Part shown: positions 7,166 through 15,200 of the stretch, piece by piece
Position numbering within the stretch: the first letter of the stretch is position 1
How the letters are laid out: every line of letters begins with the position of its first letter
From: Polaromonas sp.
Lineage (GTDB): Bacteria; Pseudomonadota; Gammaproteobacteria; Burkholderiales; Burkholderiaceae_C
Direction of reading: 5' to 3'
Assembly: GCA_014376885.1 (NCBI GenBank)
Contig: JACMQR010000146.1
Location: 1 to 16,508, forward strand
DNA: 16,508 nucleotides
Translations under genes and position numbers: made by a program
The notes under the pieces: model-generated
The model's database searches: none
The model's input: only the letters and a program-made list of their open reading frames with translations
What the model was told of the DNA's origin: nothing

Positions 7166-8908
7166 TCAGTCCTTGCGAGCCGTCACCTTGGCGTGCTCGC
7201 CAATGCCGATCACATTGAAAAAGGCGGCCACCAGGCGGTTGACTTCGGAGAATTCGACAACCCGGTGCTCCGCCTGGCGCGCCGATACCCAGTTAAGCAG
7301 CATGCCGGCGGCAGAAAAGTCGACCCGGGCCAGCTTGGCGCACGAAATCTGCATCCTGCCGGCACCCGTGAGGCTGGCATCGAGCCTTTCCATGACCCCT
7401 ACGGCATCGCCCTGGATCTGGCCTGAAAGCTCGACCGACGAAAACTGGACCGCATTGCCCAGAGAGAAGTCCAGCATGGATTCGCCATCCAGCTCCATCA
7501 GGCTGGAATAGACCGTTTCGCTGACCGGCTCGCCGATGATCGTCGCCCGGCCCATCGCGTCGCCATAGTCGTCGAGTGACCTGTAGTCGCAGCGCGCCAC
7601 TTCCCAGGCGGGTGGCGACACCTCGAAGGTGACGCAAAAGTCGAGCGCGGTGAGCTCAAAATCGTCCGGCCGATGGATGATGCGCAACATTTCCATGCGC
7701 AGCTGCCACCACCGGGGGTCAGTCGCTGTGTCGTTTGAAGGGGTGGCGTCGAGCAACACCTGCTGCAGCTGCGCATCGCCCAGGAAACGCAGTTGCACCG
7801 GCTGGCTTGCCCACCCGGTAAAAATCTTGCCCAACGGCGCGAGAGCGCCCGCTTCAATCGTCTTGAGATGGCTCCAGTCCAGGCGCCACGGCATGGCCGA
7901 GCGGGCAACGGCCAGGTTCAGGGCGCCGACCGACTGCACACTCAGCACCGACGGACAAATCCAGTCGGCGGCCACCCGATCCTGGCGCGCTGGCTCGGCC
8001 GGCGGGGCCATTGCCTTGACCATGTGGGGCAGTGAAAACCACTGCGGCGCCGAGCGGTCAAAGCGCTGCGCGAAGTCGACGGCGGCAATCTCGAACTTGG
8101 ACTGATCGCCGGTGGCGCGGTACAGGTCGAACAAGGTCAGCCAGGTGTAGACATGGTCGGCCCTGGAGCCGTCAGGCCCCAGGCAATCCAGCAGCCCGGC
8201 CTCGGCGCCCGCATCGTCCCCATTGGCGAACAGGATGGCCGCCTCCTCGAGCTCGGCATCATGCACGGCGGACTCGCGCATCAGGTCTGGCACCGGCTCG
8301 GGGCTGACCAGGGCCCCCAGGTCAAACGCCATGCCGTCTTGCGCCTGCTCCGCCCCGAGCCGGTTTGCCACAACCGAAGACTCCCGGGGCAGTGGCGGTG
8401 AAAAACCGTCTGCCGTCCCTGCGGGTTGCGTCGGTTCGTAAACGGCAGGCATGCGGCTTTCAGCGGGTTCAGGGCGTTGCCTTGCCGGCGACAGGGCCCT
8501 GTCCGGGGCAGCCGGTTCAGCCTGGAGCCCGGAGGCCGCGGGGTGATTGGTTTTCCACCACTGCATCGACATTTGCGCTTCGATCTCGTCGATCTTTCGC
8601 AGCGTGGTCGCACGGTCGTCGATATGGGATGTCAAGCTGCTTTGAAAAAATGACGGCTGGCCGCCCAGGCCCGGCGCGGCATCGGCCAGCACTTCGAGCT
8701 TGCGCAACTTTCGCAGCATGTCGAACTCCCTTTTGCGCACGAAGTCGTTGCGCCGCTTGCGTTCGATCATTTCGTTGAGGAGCTGCTTGCCGACCAAGTC
8801 GTCCTTGTTGCCGCTGATGCTGTCAAGCTCGGTCCAGTTGGTGGCCGGGTTGCGGACAAACTTCACCAGCTTGGACAACAAACCCGGGGCGGTATCGTCT
8901 TTGGACAT
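7166..8908 (-). CDS. Protein with FimV/TPR-like segment and two STAS-like segments, function unknown
   Basis: This 580-residue protein has no signal peptide or membrane helix. Residues 1-115 are charged and helical, with a conserved-looking KRRNDFVRKREFDMLRKLRK stretch (51-70). Residues about 120-210 are Pro/Ala-rich linker. Residues about 215-295 look like helix-turn-helix TPR or FimV C-terminal repeats (AEAGLLDCLG, WLTLFDLYRATGD). Two segments of STAS type (anti-sigma-factor antagonist fold) follow, near 310-390 and 492-580. The second is the clearer, with GQIQGDAV and SCAKLARVDFSAAGMLLNWV (522-541). A serine (S532) sits at the position that is phosphorylated in SpoIIAA-like proteins. Related proteins occur in Burkholderiales by my recollection, without a known job. 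It begins 35 bases after the dksA-like gene, so the two probably share a transcript. Its own ribosome site is poor. Confidence 0.75.
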   Translation of the reverse strand: MSKDDTAPGLLSKLVKFVRNPATNWTELDSISGNKDDLVGKQLLNEMIERKRRNDFVRKREFDMLRKLRKLEVLADAAPGLGGQPSFFQSSLTSHIDDRATTLRKIDEIEAQMSMQWWKTNHPAASGLQAEPAAPDRALSPARQRPEPAESRMPAVYEPTQPAGTADGFSPPLPRESSVVANRLGAEQAQDGMAFDLGALVSPEPVPDLMRESAVHDAELEEAAILFANGDDAGAEAGLLDCLGPDGSRADHVYTWLTLFDLYRATGDQSKFEIAAVDFAQRFDRSAPQWFSLPHMVKAMAPPAEPARQDRVAADWICPSVLSVQSVGALNLAVARSAMPWRLDWSHLKTIEAGALAPLGKIFTGWASQPVQLRFLGDAQLQQVLLDATPSNDTATDPRWWQLRMEMLRIIHRPDDFELTALDFCVTFEVSPPAWEVARCDYRSLDDYGDAMGRATIIGEPVSETVYSSLMELDGESMLDFSLGNAVQFSSVELSGQIQGDAVGVMERLDASLTGAGRMQISCAKLARVDFSAAGMLLNWVSARQAEHRVVEFSEVNRLVAAFFNVIGIGEHAKVTARKD

Positions 8909-8943
8909 GGTGAACAGTCAAAGCGTTGGCTGAACCGACCGAG

Positions 8944-9708
8944 TCAGTCGCCGAACATTTTTTGCTTGAGCTCGCGCCGTTGCTGGGCTTCGAGCGACAA
9001 ATTGGCGGTGGGCCGGGCAATCAGCCGGCCGACTCCGATGGCTTCACCGGTTTCGTCGCAGTAGCCATAGTCGCCCGAGTCGATGCGGGCAATCGACTGC
9101 TCGATTTTCTTGAGCAGCTTGCGCTCCCGGTCGCGGGTTCGCAGCTCCAGCGCATGCTCTTCCTCGATCGTCGCCCGGTCGGCCGGGTCGGGCACGATGG
9201 CGGCGTCCTCGCGCAGGTGCTCGGTGGTCTGGCCGGCGCTGTTGTGAATTTCCTGCTTGAGGACCGACAGCCGGTGGCGAAAAAACGACAGCTGGGCATC
9301 GTTCATGTACTCGGCGTCCGGCATGGCCTTGATTTCCTGGTCGGTCAGCTGGTTGGCCGGCTTGGTTTTCCAGTTGTCGGCCAGCTTGGGGTCTTTTGGC
9401 GCCGCCGCATGCACCGGCGGGGCAATCACCCGCTCGGTCATGGTCGAGTAGCTGGCCTTGGCAGCATCGGGCGAATGGGTGGGCAGCATGGGCAAGGGCG
9501 CCGGCGTCTGAATGGCCGTTCGGGCCGAGCTTCTGCGGCCGGGCTTGAGGGGCGCGGAGTCCATGCGCACCGGCGCTGCAGCCGGCGCCGTGGAAACGAC
9601 CTTGACCACTCTGACCACCTTCGCAGCCGGCTTGGCAGCGACGCTGGCAGCTGCCTTGACTGGTGTGGCGGGTGCTGGCATTTTGGTTTTCTTTTCTGGG
9701 GTGCTCAC
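8944..9708 (-). CDS. dksA: DksA-type RNA polymerase-binding factor, zinc finger degenerate, long N-terminal tail
   Basis: DksA binds in the RNA polymerase secondary channel and, with ppGpp, resets transcription of rRNA and biosynthetic genes. Residues about 130-254 align with E. coli DksA from EYMNDAQL to the end. The coiled-coil tip PDPADRA (acidic D174 and D177) and LELRTRDRERKL are kept. The zinc finger is not: only the first cysteine remains (C217), and the other three positions are T220, S238 and A241. Zinc binding is therefore unlikely. An Ala/Pro/Lys-rich low-complexity tail of about 110 residues precedes the core. The start is GTG at 9708, with AGGAGA six bases upstream. Later in-frame ATGs (codons 50, 74, 90) lack such a site. 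A COG0523 GTPase gene lies just upstream. Confidence 0.92.
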   Translation of the reverse strand: MSTPEKKTKMPAPATPVKAAASVAAKPAAKVVRVVKVVSTAPAAAPVRMDSAPLKPGRRSSARTAIQTPAPLPMLPTHSPDAAKASYSTMTERVIAPPVHAAAPKDPKLADNWKTKPANQLTDQEIKAMPDAEYMNDAQLSFFRHRLSVLKQEIHNSAGQTTEHLREDAAIVPDPADRATIEEEHALELRTRDRERKLLKKIEQSIARIDSGDYGYCDETGEAIGVGRLIARPTANLSLEAQQRRELKQKMFGD

Positions 9709-9714
9709 TGGGTC

Positions 9715-9720
9715 TCTCCT
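9715..9720 (-). promoter_or_regulatory. Ribosome binding site supporting the GTG start of the dksA-like gene
   Basis: On the minus strand AGGAGA is followed by GACCCA and GTG. It is the best ribosome site in this gene's upstream region and argues that the long low-complexity N-terminal tail is really translated. Confidence 0.6.
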
Positions 9721-9832
9721 CTGAAAATCGGCTTGGGGTGATGTCCCGAACCGCTTTTTGCCTGGGGTGCAGGCTGGTTTTTGCCCGGCGGGCTTCCCGT
9801 TTCGAAGATCCGGGTATTTTGCTTGGCGCGCG

Positions 9833-9838
9833 ATTGTA
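9833..9838 (-). promoter_or_regulatory. Probable -10 element of the dksA-like gene
   Basis: On the minus strand TACAAT (5 of 6 to the sigma-70 consensus) lies 124 bases before the GTG, in the 247-base gap after the COG0523 gene. No good -35 is visible; that place is taken by a perfect GC hairpin (9839-9857). A transcript from here would have a leader of about 115 bases. Confidence 0.35.
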
Positions 9839-9857
9839 GCGGCCCGCCGGGGGCCGC
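9839..9857. promoter_or_regulatory. Perfect 7-pair GC inverted repeat directly upstream of the TACAAT hexamer
   Basis: GCGGCCC and GGGCCGC flank a five-base centre (GCCGG). It lies about 100 bases after the COG0523 stop codon and abuts the TACAAT hexamer. There is no T run after it on the minus strand, so it is a poor intrinsic terminator. It could be a transcript-end hairpin, an operator over the -35 region, or chance in GC-rich DNA. Confidence 0.3.
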
Positions 9858-9955
9858 CGGGAAAGCGGCAGCGAATGCCGGGAAAATTGGTTTTGGCAGC
9901 AGCATGGGCGTTTTCAATCGTCAGGATTTTTCGGGCTGCGGCGCGCCAGTCTGCC

Positions 9956-11017
9956 TCAAACCAGGCACTGCTCCAGGCCTTGCAGAAAAATATCCTTTGG
10001 CAGGTCGATGCCGATGAACACCATCTTGCTGGTTTTCACCTCGCCCTCCCCCCAGGCCGGGCCCAGGTCGCTGCCCATGAGCTGGTGCACGCCCTGGAAA
10101 ATCACCTTGCGGTCGGTGCCTTCCATGTTCAGCACGCCCTTGTAGCGCAGCATGCGCGGGCCGTAGATGTTGACCACGGCGCCCAGAAAGTCCTCCAGCC
10201 TGGCCGGGTTGAAAGGCTTGTCCGAGCGGAACACGAAGCTTTTGACATCGTCGTCATGGTGGTGATGGTGGCCCTGGCCGGCCTGGGGCGCGGCATGCGA
10301 GGGATGGTCGCACGGCTCGCCGGGCGCATGGTCGTGGTGATCATGGTCATGCGGCGCGTCGGCCTTGAGGAAATCCGGGTCGATGTCGAGCTTGGCATTG
10401 AGGTTGAAGCCGCGCAGGTCGAACACCTCGGCAATCGCCACGTCGCCGAAATGCACGGCTTTTTGCGGCGCGCGCGGGTTCATCTGCTGGATGCGGTGCT
10501 TCAACGCATCGACCGCTTCGGGCGCAACCAGGTCGGTCTTGCTGATGAAGATCTGGTCGGCAAAGCCGATCTGCCGGCGCGCTTCCTGGCGGTCGTCGAG
10601 CTGGGTCTGCGCATGCTTGGCATCGACCAGTGTCAAGATCGAGTCCAGCAAATACTGCTCGGCGATTTCCTCGTCCATGAAAAAAGTCTGCGCCACCGGG
10701 CCGGGGTCGGCCAGGCCGGTGGTTTCGATCACCACGCGGTCAAAGTCCAGCAGGCCTTTGCGCTTTTTGGCGGCCAGCAGTTGCAGCGTCTCGCGCAGGT
10801 CCTCGCGGATCGAGCAGCAGATGCAGCCGTTGTTCATCTGGATGATGTTTTCCTGGGTGTCGTTGACCAGGATCTCGTTGTCGATGTTTTCCTCGCCGAA
10901 CTCGTTTTCAATCACCGCGATCTTCTGGCCGTGGGCCTCGGTCAGGATGCGCTTGAGCAGCGTGGTTTTGCCCGAGCCAAGAAAGCCGGTGAGGATGGTG
11001 ACGGGAATCAAGCTCAT
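9956..11017 (-). CDS. COG0523 (CobW/ZNG-type) GTPase, putative metal chaperone
   Basis: This is a G3E-family P-loop GTPase of the COG0523 group, members of which deliver or handle zinc, cobalt or other metals. The 353-residue protein has the Walker A motif GFLGSGKT at 11-18 and the group's CxCC metal motif in NNGCICCSIRED (cysteines 65, 67 and 68). It also has ETTGLADPGP (98-107) and the guanine-specificity motif SKTD (159-162). A histidine/aspartate-rich loop (223-257, with runs such as HDHDHHDH and HHHHH) probably binds metal. The CobW C-terminal domain follows, with RMLRYKGVLN-like sequence near 288. Annotation as a cobalamin gene would be misleading, as no cobalamin genes are nearby. It is next to a cysteine-poor DksA, a pairing discussed under findings. 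A terminator-like hairpin lies 27 bases before its ATG. Confidence 0.93.
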   Translation of the reverse strand: MSLIPVTILTGFLGSGKTTLLKRILTEAHGQKIAVIENEFGEENIDNEILVNDTQENIIQMNNGCICCSIREDLRETLQLLAAKKRKGLLDFDRVVIETTGLADPGPVAQTFFMDEEIAEQYLLDSILTLVDAKHAQTQLDDRQEARRQIGFADQIFISKTDLVAPEAVDALKHRIQQMNPRAPQKAVHFGDVAIAEVFDLRGFNLNAKLDIDPDFLKADAPHDHDHHDHAPGEPCDHPSHAAPQAGQGHHHHHDDDVKSFVFRSDKPFNPARLEDFLGAVVNIYGPRMLRYKGVLNMEGTDRKVIFQGVHQLMGSDLGPAWGEGEVKTSKMVFIGIDLPKDIFLQGLEQCLV

Positions 11018-11044
11018 GGTGGTGACCTAAAAAAACAAGAACAA

Positions 11045-11068
11045 CAAAAAATGCGCTGCCGGCAGCGC
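11045..11068 (-). terminator. Intrinsic terminator of the dapF-xerC-rlmI transcript
   Basis: On the minus strand the perfect palindrome GCGCTGCCGGCAGCGC is followed at once by ATTTTTTG. A 6-pair GC stem with a 4-base loop plus a U run is a standard Rho-independent terminator. It lies about 170 bases after the rlmI stop and only 27 bases before the COG0523 ATG, so it could also act in the leader of that gene. Confidence 0.75.
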
Positions 11069-11170
11069 GGCTGCTAGCAAGTAAGGTGGGGCAGTTTAGC
11101 CAGCGCTTCAAGACCCTGCCGGCCGGCGGCGGCGTCAGCCTGGCAGCCGGCGCTGCGCCAAAGCCCGTTT

Positions 11171-11211
11171 GCTACTGTTTATATAGCTGCCTGGGGCCGA
11201 ACCGCTTGCAC
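11171..11211 (+). repeat. Dispersed 41-base repeat, copy B (intergenic)
   Basis: It begins GCTACT, has AGCTGC at positions 15-20, CTGG at 21-24 and ends GCAC at 38-41. It is followed by AAGGGGCCA, similar to the CAAAGGCCA after the dapF copy. It lies between rlmI and the terminator. Confidence 0.5.
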
Positions 11212-11237
11212 AAGGGGCCAGACTGGTTAAAAAATGG

Positions 11238-12428
<1,191 letters not shown>

Positions 12429-12456
12429 GCCGCCATTGTCGCGGCAGCCCGCCGGG

Positions 12457-13488
12457 CTACTTCGGGCGGCCGTCGGGCCCGCCCACCGGCGGCGGCGCTG
12501 GCGCCTTGTCGCCGGCGCCGTTGGAAATTGCCCGGGGATGGGCCGCATCGTAAATCCTGGCCAGGTGCTGGAAATCGAGCCGGGTGTAGACCTGGGTGGT
12601 GGTGATGCTGGCATGGCCGAGCAGCTCCTGCACCGCCCGCAGGTCGCCGCTGGACTGCAGCACATGGCTGGCAAATGAATGGCGCAGCATGTGCGGATGC
12701 ACCGGCGTGGCCAGTCCGGCCTGCTGAGAGCGCTGCTTCAGGCGCACGCGGATGTGCTGCGGCGTCAGGCGGCTGCCGTGCTGGCTGATGAACAGGGCCG
12801 CGCTGCCGTTAGCGCCGGGCGCCGGGCCAGTACCGCGTACCGCCAGCCAGCGGTCAAGCGCCTTGAGCGCCGCGCTGCCCACCGGCACGCTGCGCCGCTT
12901 TTCGCCCTTGCCCAGCACATGGGCGTCGCCGCTTTGCGCGTCGATCCAGCCGCGCGCCCGGCTGCTAGCCTGCACATCGAGGCCGACCAGCTCACCGATG
13001 CGCAGGCCGCAGCCATACAGCAGCTCGGTGATGCACTGATCGCGCGCTTCGAGAAACGGATCGGCTGCGCCGGCTGGGGCCGCAAAGCCGGCCAGCTGCA
13101 CCGCCTCGTCGACGCTCAGCGCCTTGGGCAGCGGCTTGGGCGATTTCGGCGAGCGCACATCCTGCACCGGGTTTCCCGGCACCAGGCCTTCCTTGCCCAG
13201 CCAGGTGTAAAAGCCGCGCCAGCCGGACAAGATCAAGGCGATGCCGCGGCCGCTGCGCCCGGCGCTGTGCATCTGGGCCACCCAGCGGCGCAGGTGAAGG
13301 TGCGTGACATCGGTCAGCCCGACGCCGGCCTGGCGCGCCTGGGCCTGCAGCTTTTGCAGGTCGGCGGTGTACAGCTCGACGGTGCGGGCGGCCAGGCGCT
13401 TTTCGAACCGGACATGGTCCAGGTAACGCCCGACCAGCGGGTCGATGCCCTCAGGCGGGGCGCTCCGGGCGGCCGGCAAGGCTGGCAT
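12457..13488 (-). CDS. xerC: XerC, site-specific tyrosine recombinase
   Basis: XerC acts with XerD at dif to resolve chromosome dimers before division. The 343-residue protein has an N-terminal core-binding SAM-like domain (about 14-105) and the C-terminal catalytic domain. The full catalytic set is present: R163 (GCGLRIGEL), K194 (GKGEKRR), H266 and R269 (HMLRH), H292 (GHASITTTQVY) and the nucleophile Y301. The C-terminal tail after about 320 is Pro/Gly-rich and longer than in E. coli XerC (298 residues). The ATG shares one base with the DUF484 stop (TGATG), so the two are coupled. The dapF-DUF484-xerC order marks it as the chromosomal XerC rather than an integrase of a mobile element. Nothing mobile lies near. 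Confidence 0.95.
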   Translation of the reverse strand: MPALPAARSAPPEGIDPLVGRYLDHVRFEKRLAARTVELYTADLQKLQAQARQAGVGLTDVTHLHLRRWVAQMHSAGRSGRGIALILSGWRGFYTWLGKEGLVPGNPVQDVRSPKSPKPLPKALSVDEAVQLAGFAAPAGAADPFLEARDQCITELLYGCGLRIGELVGLDVQASSRARGWIDAQSGDAHVLGKGEKRRSVPVGSAALKALDRWLAVRGTGPAPGANGSAALFISQHGSRLTPQHIRVRLKQRSQQAGLATPVHPHMLRHSFASHVLQSSGDLRAVQELLGHASITTTQVYTRLDFQHLARIYDAAHPRAISNGAGDKAPAPPPVGGPDGRPK

Positions 13489-14186
13489 CAGTGCGCTTCA
13501 GCGTGCTGTGGCCGCGTCAGGCGCGACAGCGCGGCGCCGGCCAGCTCGCCCAGGCGGTCGAGAAATTCGGTGCCCATGCCGCTGTGAAAGCGCTGGGCAT
13601 CGGGCGAGGCCAGCACCAGGAGGCCCGACACCGGCGCGTTCGGGCCGGCGCGCAGCGCAACCAGCGCCAGCGACTGCGCCGCGGCCGGTTGCGCCAGCCA
13701 GCCGGCGGCTTCAAAGCCGGCGTTGGCGCCGCAATACGGCGCGCGCAAGGCGGCGGTGAAGGCGCGGATGTCGTCGCTGACCGGGGCGGCAAAGTCTTCG
13801 CCGGCATAGGCTTCGTCCACATTCCAGAGCCGCAGGGCCGCCTGCGGCACCTGAAAATCGCTGGCCAGTCCCTGCACGATCGCGCCGGGCAGCTCGCGCG
13901 CCTGGGCCGTTTGCAGCAGGCGGCGCGTCCAGGACAGCAGCGTGGCGGCCATCACCAGGTTGTCCTGGCCGTGGCAGATCAGCTCGGCCAGCCGATTTTC
14001 AAGGCTCTGGATTTTGTCCCGCAGCAGCCGTGCCTGGCGCTCTTGCAGGCTGATGGCGCGGCCACCATAGCCGCTGGACAGCTGCACCGAGGCAAGCAGC
14101 TCGGCATGGCGCTCGAAAAATTCGGGCGTGCTGGCCAGAAAGTCGGCAATGCCGTCTTCGGTGATCGACTGCAGGACGGAATTCAT
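13488..14186 (-). CDS. DUF484 (YigA-like) GAF-fold protein, function unknown
   Basis: This 232-residue protein matches the DUF484 family. ITEDGIADFLASTPEFFERH (8-27) is the typical N-terminal motif. It is followed by a helical coiled segment (about 46-70, LQERQARLLRDKIQSLENRL) and a GAF-like domain to the end, ending MGTEFLDRLGELAGAALSRL. The family has no firm function. It sits between dapF and xerC in many proteobacteria (yigA in E. coli), and the same order is seen here. It begins 22 bases after dapF, with GGAGA as ribosome site, and overlaps the xerC start by one base. There are no signal or membrane segments, so it should be cytoplasmic. No catalytic motif is visible. Confidence 0.88.
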   Translation of the reverse strand: MNSVLQSITEDGIADFLASTPEFFERHAELLASVQLSSGYGGRAISLQERQARLLRDKIQSLENRLAELICHGQDNLVMAATLLSWTRRLLQTAQARELPGAIVQGLASDFQVPQAALRLWNVDEAYAGEDFAAPVSDDIRAFTAALRAPYCGANAGFEAAGWLAQPAAAQSLALVALRAGPNAPVSGLLVLASPDAQRFHSGMGTEFLDRLGELAGAALSRLTRPQHAEAH

Positions 14187-14208
14187 AGAAGCGTTGTCTC
14201 CATTTTTA

Positions 14209-15111
14209 TCAAGCCGGCATCAGGGCGGCGGGCCAGGGTCCATCGGGAATGTCGATTTCAGCGGTGTACACGGTGGTCGCCGGCCCGGTCAGCAGCACCG
14301 GCGCGTCCAGCCTGCCCGACCATTCGATGGTCAGCGGCCCGCCGCGCGTCAGCACCTCGACCCGGGGGTCGAGCAGCCCGAGCCGGATGCCCGCCACCAC
14401 CGCCGCGCAGGCGCCGGTGCCGCAGGCCAGGGTTTCGCCGGCGCCGCGCTCATGCACCCGCAGGCGGACCTGGCGCCGGCTGACGACCTGCATGAAGCCG
14501 GCGTTGACGCGCTTCGGGAACGCCGCATGGCGCTCGATCAGCGGGCCGGCCTGCGCCACCGGAGCGCTGTCCACGTCGCCGACCAGCTGCACCGCATGCG
14601 GGTTGCCCATGGACAAAACTGCTATTAAAACAGGAGCTTTCTGGCCAGGCAAATCAAGCACCAAAGGCCATTTCTGCCATAAACCGGTGGCTTCGGGCGT
14701 CAAACCGGCCGGATCAAACGGAATGACCGCCAGCGCGAACACCGGCGCGCCCATGTTGACTGTCACCCGGCCGTCGGGCTGCAGGCGCGGCTCGATCACG
14801 CCGCCCAGCGTCTTGACCCGGACCACGTCCTGGGTGGTCAGGCCCTGCTCGCGCACAAACCGCAAAAAGCAGCGCGCGCCGTTGCCGCACTGCTCGACCT
14901 CGCCGCCGTCGGCGTTGTGGATCACGTACTCGAAGTCGATGCCTTCCCCCGGCGACGGCCGCACCGTCAGGATCTGGTCGGCGCCGACGCCGAAGTGGCG
15001 GTCGGCCAGAAAGCGGTAGTGCGCGGTGGTCAAGCCCAGCGGGCCGCGGGTTTCGTCAAGCACCACGAAATCGTTGCCCGCGCCCTGCATCTTGGTAAAT
15101 CGGATTCGCAT
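14209..15111 (-). CDS. dapF: DapF, diaminopimelate epimerase
   Basis: DapF converts LL- to meso-diaminopimelate in the cytoplasm without a cofactor. The product feeds lysine synthesis and the MurE step. The start is [15 protein letters not shown] at 15111; the frame upstream of it has no family similarity. The two catalytic cysteines are present: C75 in [12 protein letters not shown] and C230 in ACGTGACA. At 300 residues it is longer than E. coli DapF (274). About 11 extra residues lie between PFDPAGL (131-137) and SMGNPHAV (167-174), exactly where a copy of the dispersed repeat lies (residues 151-164). No ribosome site is visible, and a -10-like GATAAT ends 7 bases before the ATG, so the mRNA may be leaderless. 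It heads the dapF-DUF484-xerC-rlmI run. Confidence 0.96.
   Translation of the reverse strand: MRIRFTKMQGAGNDFVVLDETRGPLGLTTAHYRFLADRHFGVGADQILTVRPSPGEGIDFEYVIHNADGGEVEQCGNGARCFLRFVREQGLTTQDVVRVKTLGGVIEPRLQPDGRVTVNMGAPVFALAVIPFDPAGLTPEATGLWQKWPLVLDLPGQKAPVLIAVLSMGNPHAVQLVGDVDSAPVAQAGPLIERHAAFPKRVNAGFMQVVSRRQVRLRVHERGAGETLACGTGACAAVVAGIRLGLLDPRVEVLTRGGPLTIEWSGRLDAPVLLTGPATTVYTAEIDIPDGPWPAALMPA
14621..14661 (+). repeat. Dispersed 41-base repeat, copy C (inside dapF, antisense to the gene)
   Basis: It begins GCTATTAAAACAGGAGCT and has ATCAAGCAC at positions 33-41. Copy D in the NUDIX-MBL gene has the same two blocks at the same 32-base offset: 16 of 18 in the first block, 9 of 9 in the second, 27 of 41 overall. 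It is more AT-rich than the dapF around it and coincides with residues extra to E. coli DapF. The gene stays in frame. Confidence 0.65.
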
Positions 15112-15118
15112 GCAGGCG

Positions 15119-15124
15119 ATTATC
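15119..15124 (-). promoter_or_regulatory. Probable -10 element of dapF
   Basis: On the minus strand GATAAT (5 of 6 to consensus) is followed by seven bases and the dapF ATG. Initiation at the normal distance would fall on or next to the A of ATG. No good -35 or ribosome site is visible. Confidence 0.45.
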
Positions 15125-15189
15125 TGTGTTGGGCACGTCAGCGCATGGCGCCAACCTGCCAGGGCGCCGCAAAACCCAGCGCCCGACGC

Positions 15190-15195
15190 CATAAT
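15190..15195 (+). promoter_or_regulatory. Probable -10 element of the NUDIX-MBL fusion gene
   Basis: CATAAT (5 of 6 to consensus) is followed by five bases (TGCCC) and the ATG at 15201. Initiation would fall at or near the start codon. No -35 match and no purine-rich ribosome site are seen between it and the ATG. Confidence 0.4.
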
Positions 15196-15200
15196 TGCCC

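Noticed and set aside
9758..11077. A 439-codon open frame on the plus strand
   Set aside because: It lies antisense to the COG0523 GTPase, whose motifs are unmistakable. The antisense product has biased composition with no motifs.
11018..11237. Zur box before the COG0523 gene
   Set aside because: I looked for an AT-rich palindrome of the GTTATAATATAAC type here and in 9709-9955 and found none.
12429..12674. N-terminal extension of the rlmI frame by 82 codons
   Set aside because: It lies inside the end of xerC and gives Cys/Pro/Arg-rich shadow sequence. The family start MNTIRLKEGK is at 12428.
12457..13488. Tyrosine recombinase as a sign of an integrated element
   Set aside because: The dapF-DUF484-xerC order and full-length XerC features mark the housekeeping recombinase. 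No attachment-site duplication or phage gene is seen.
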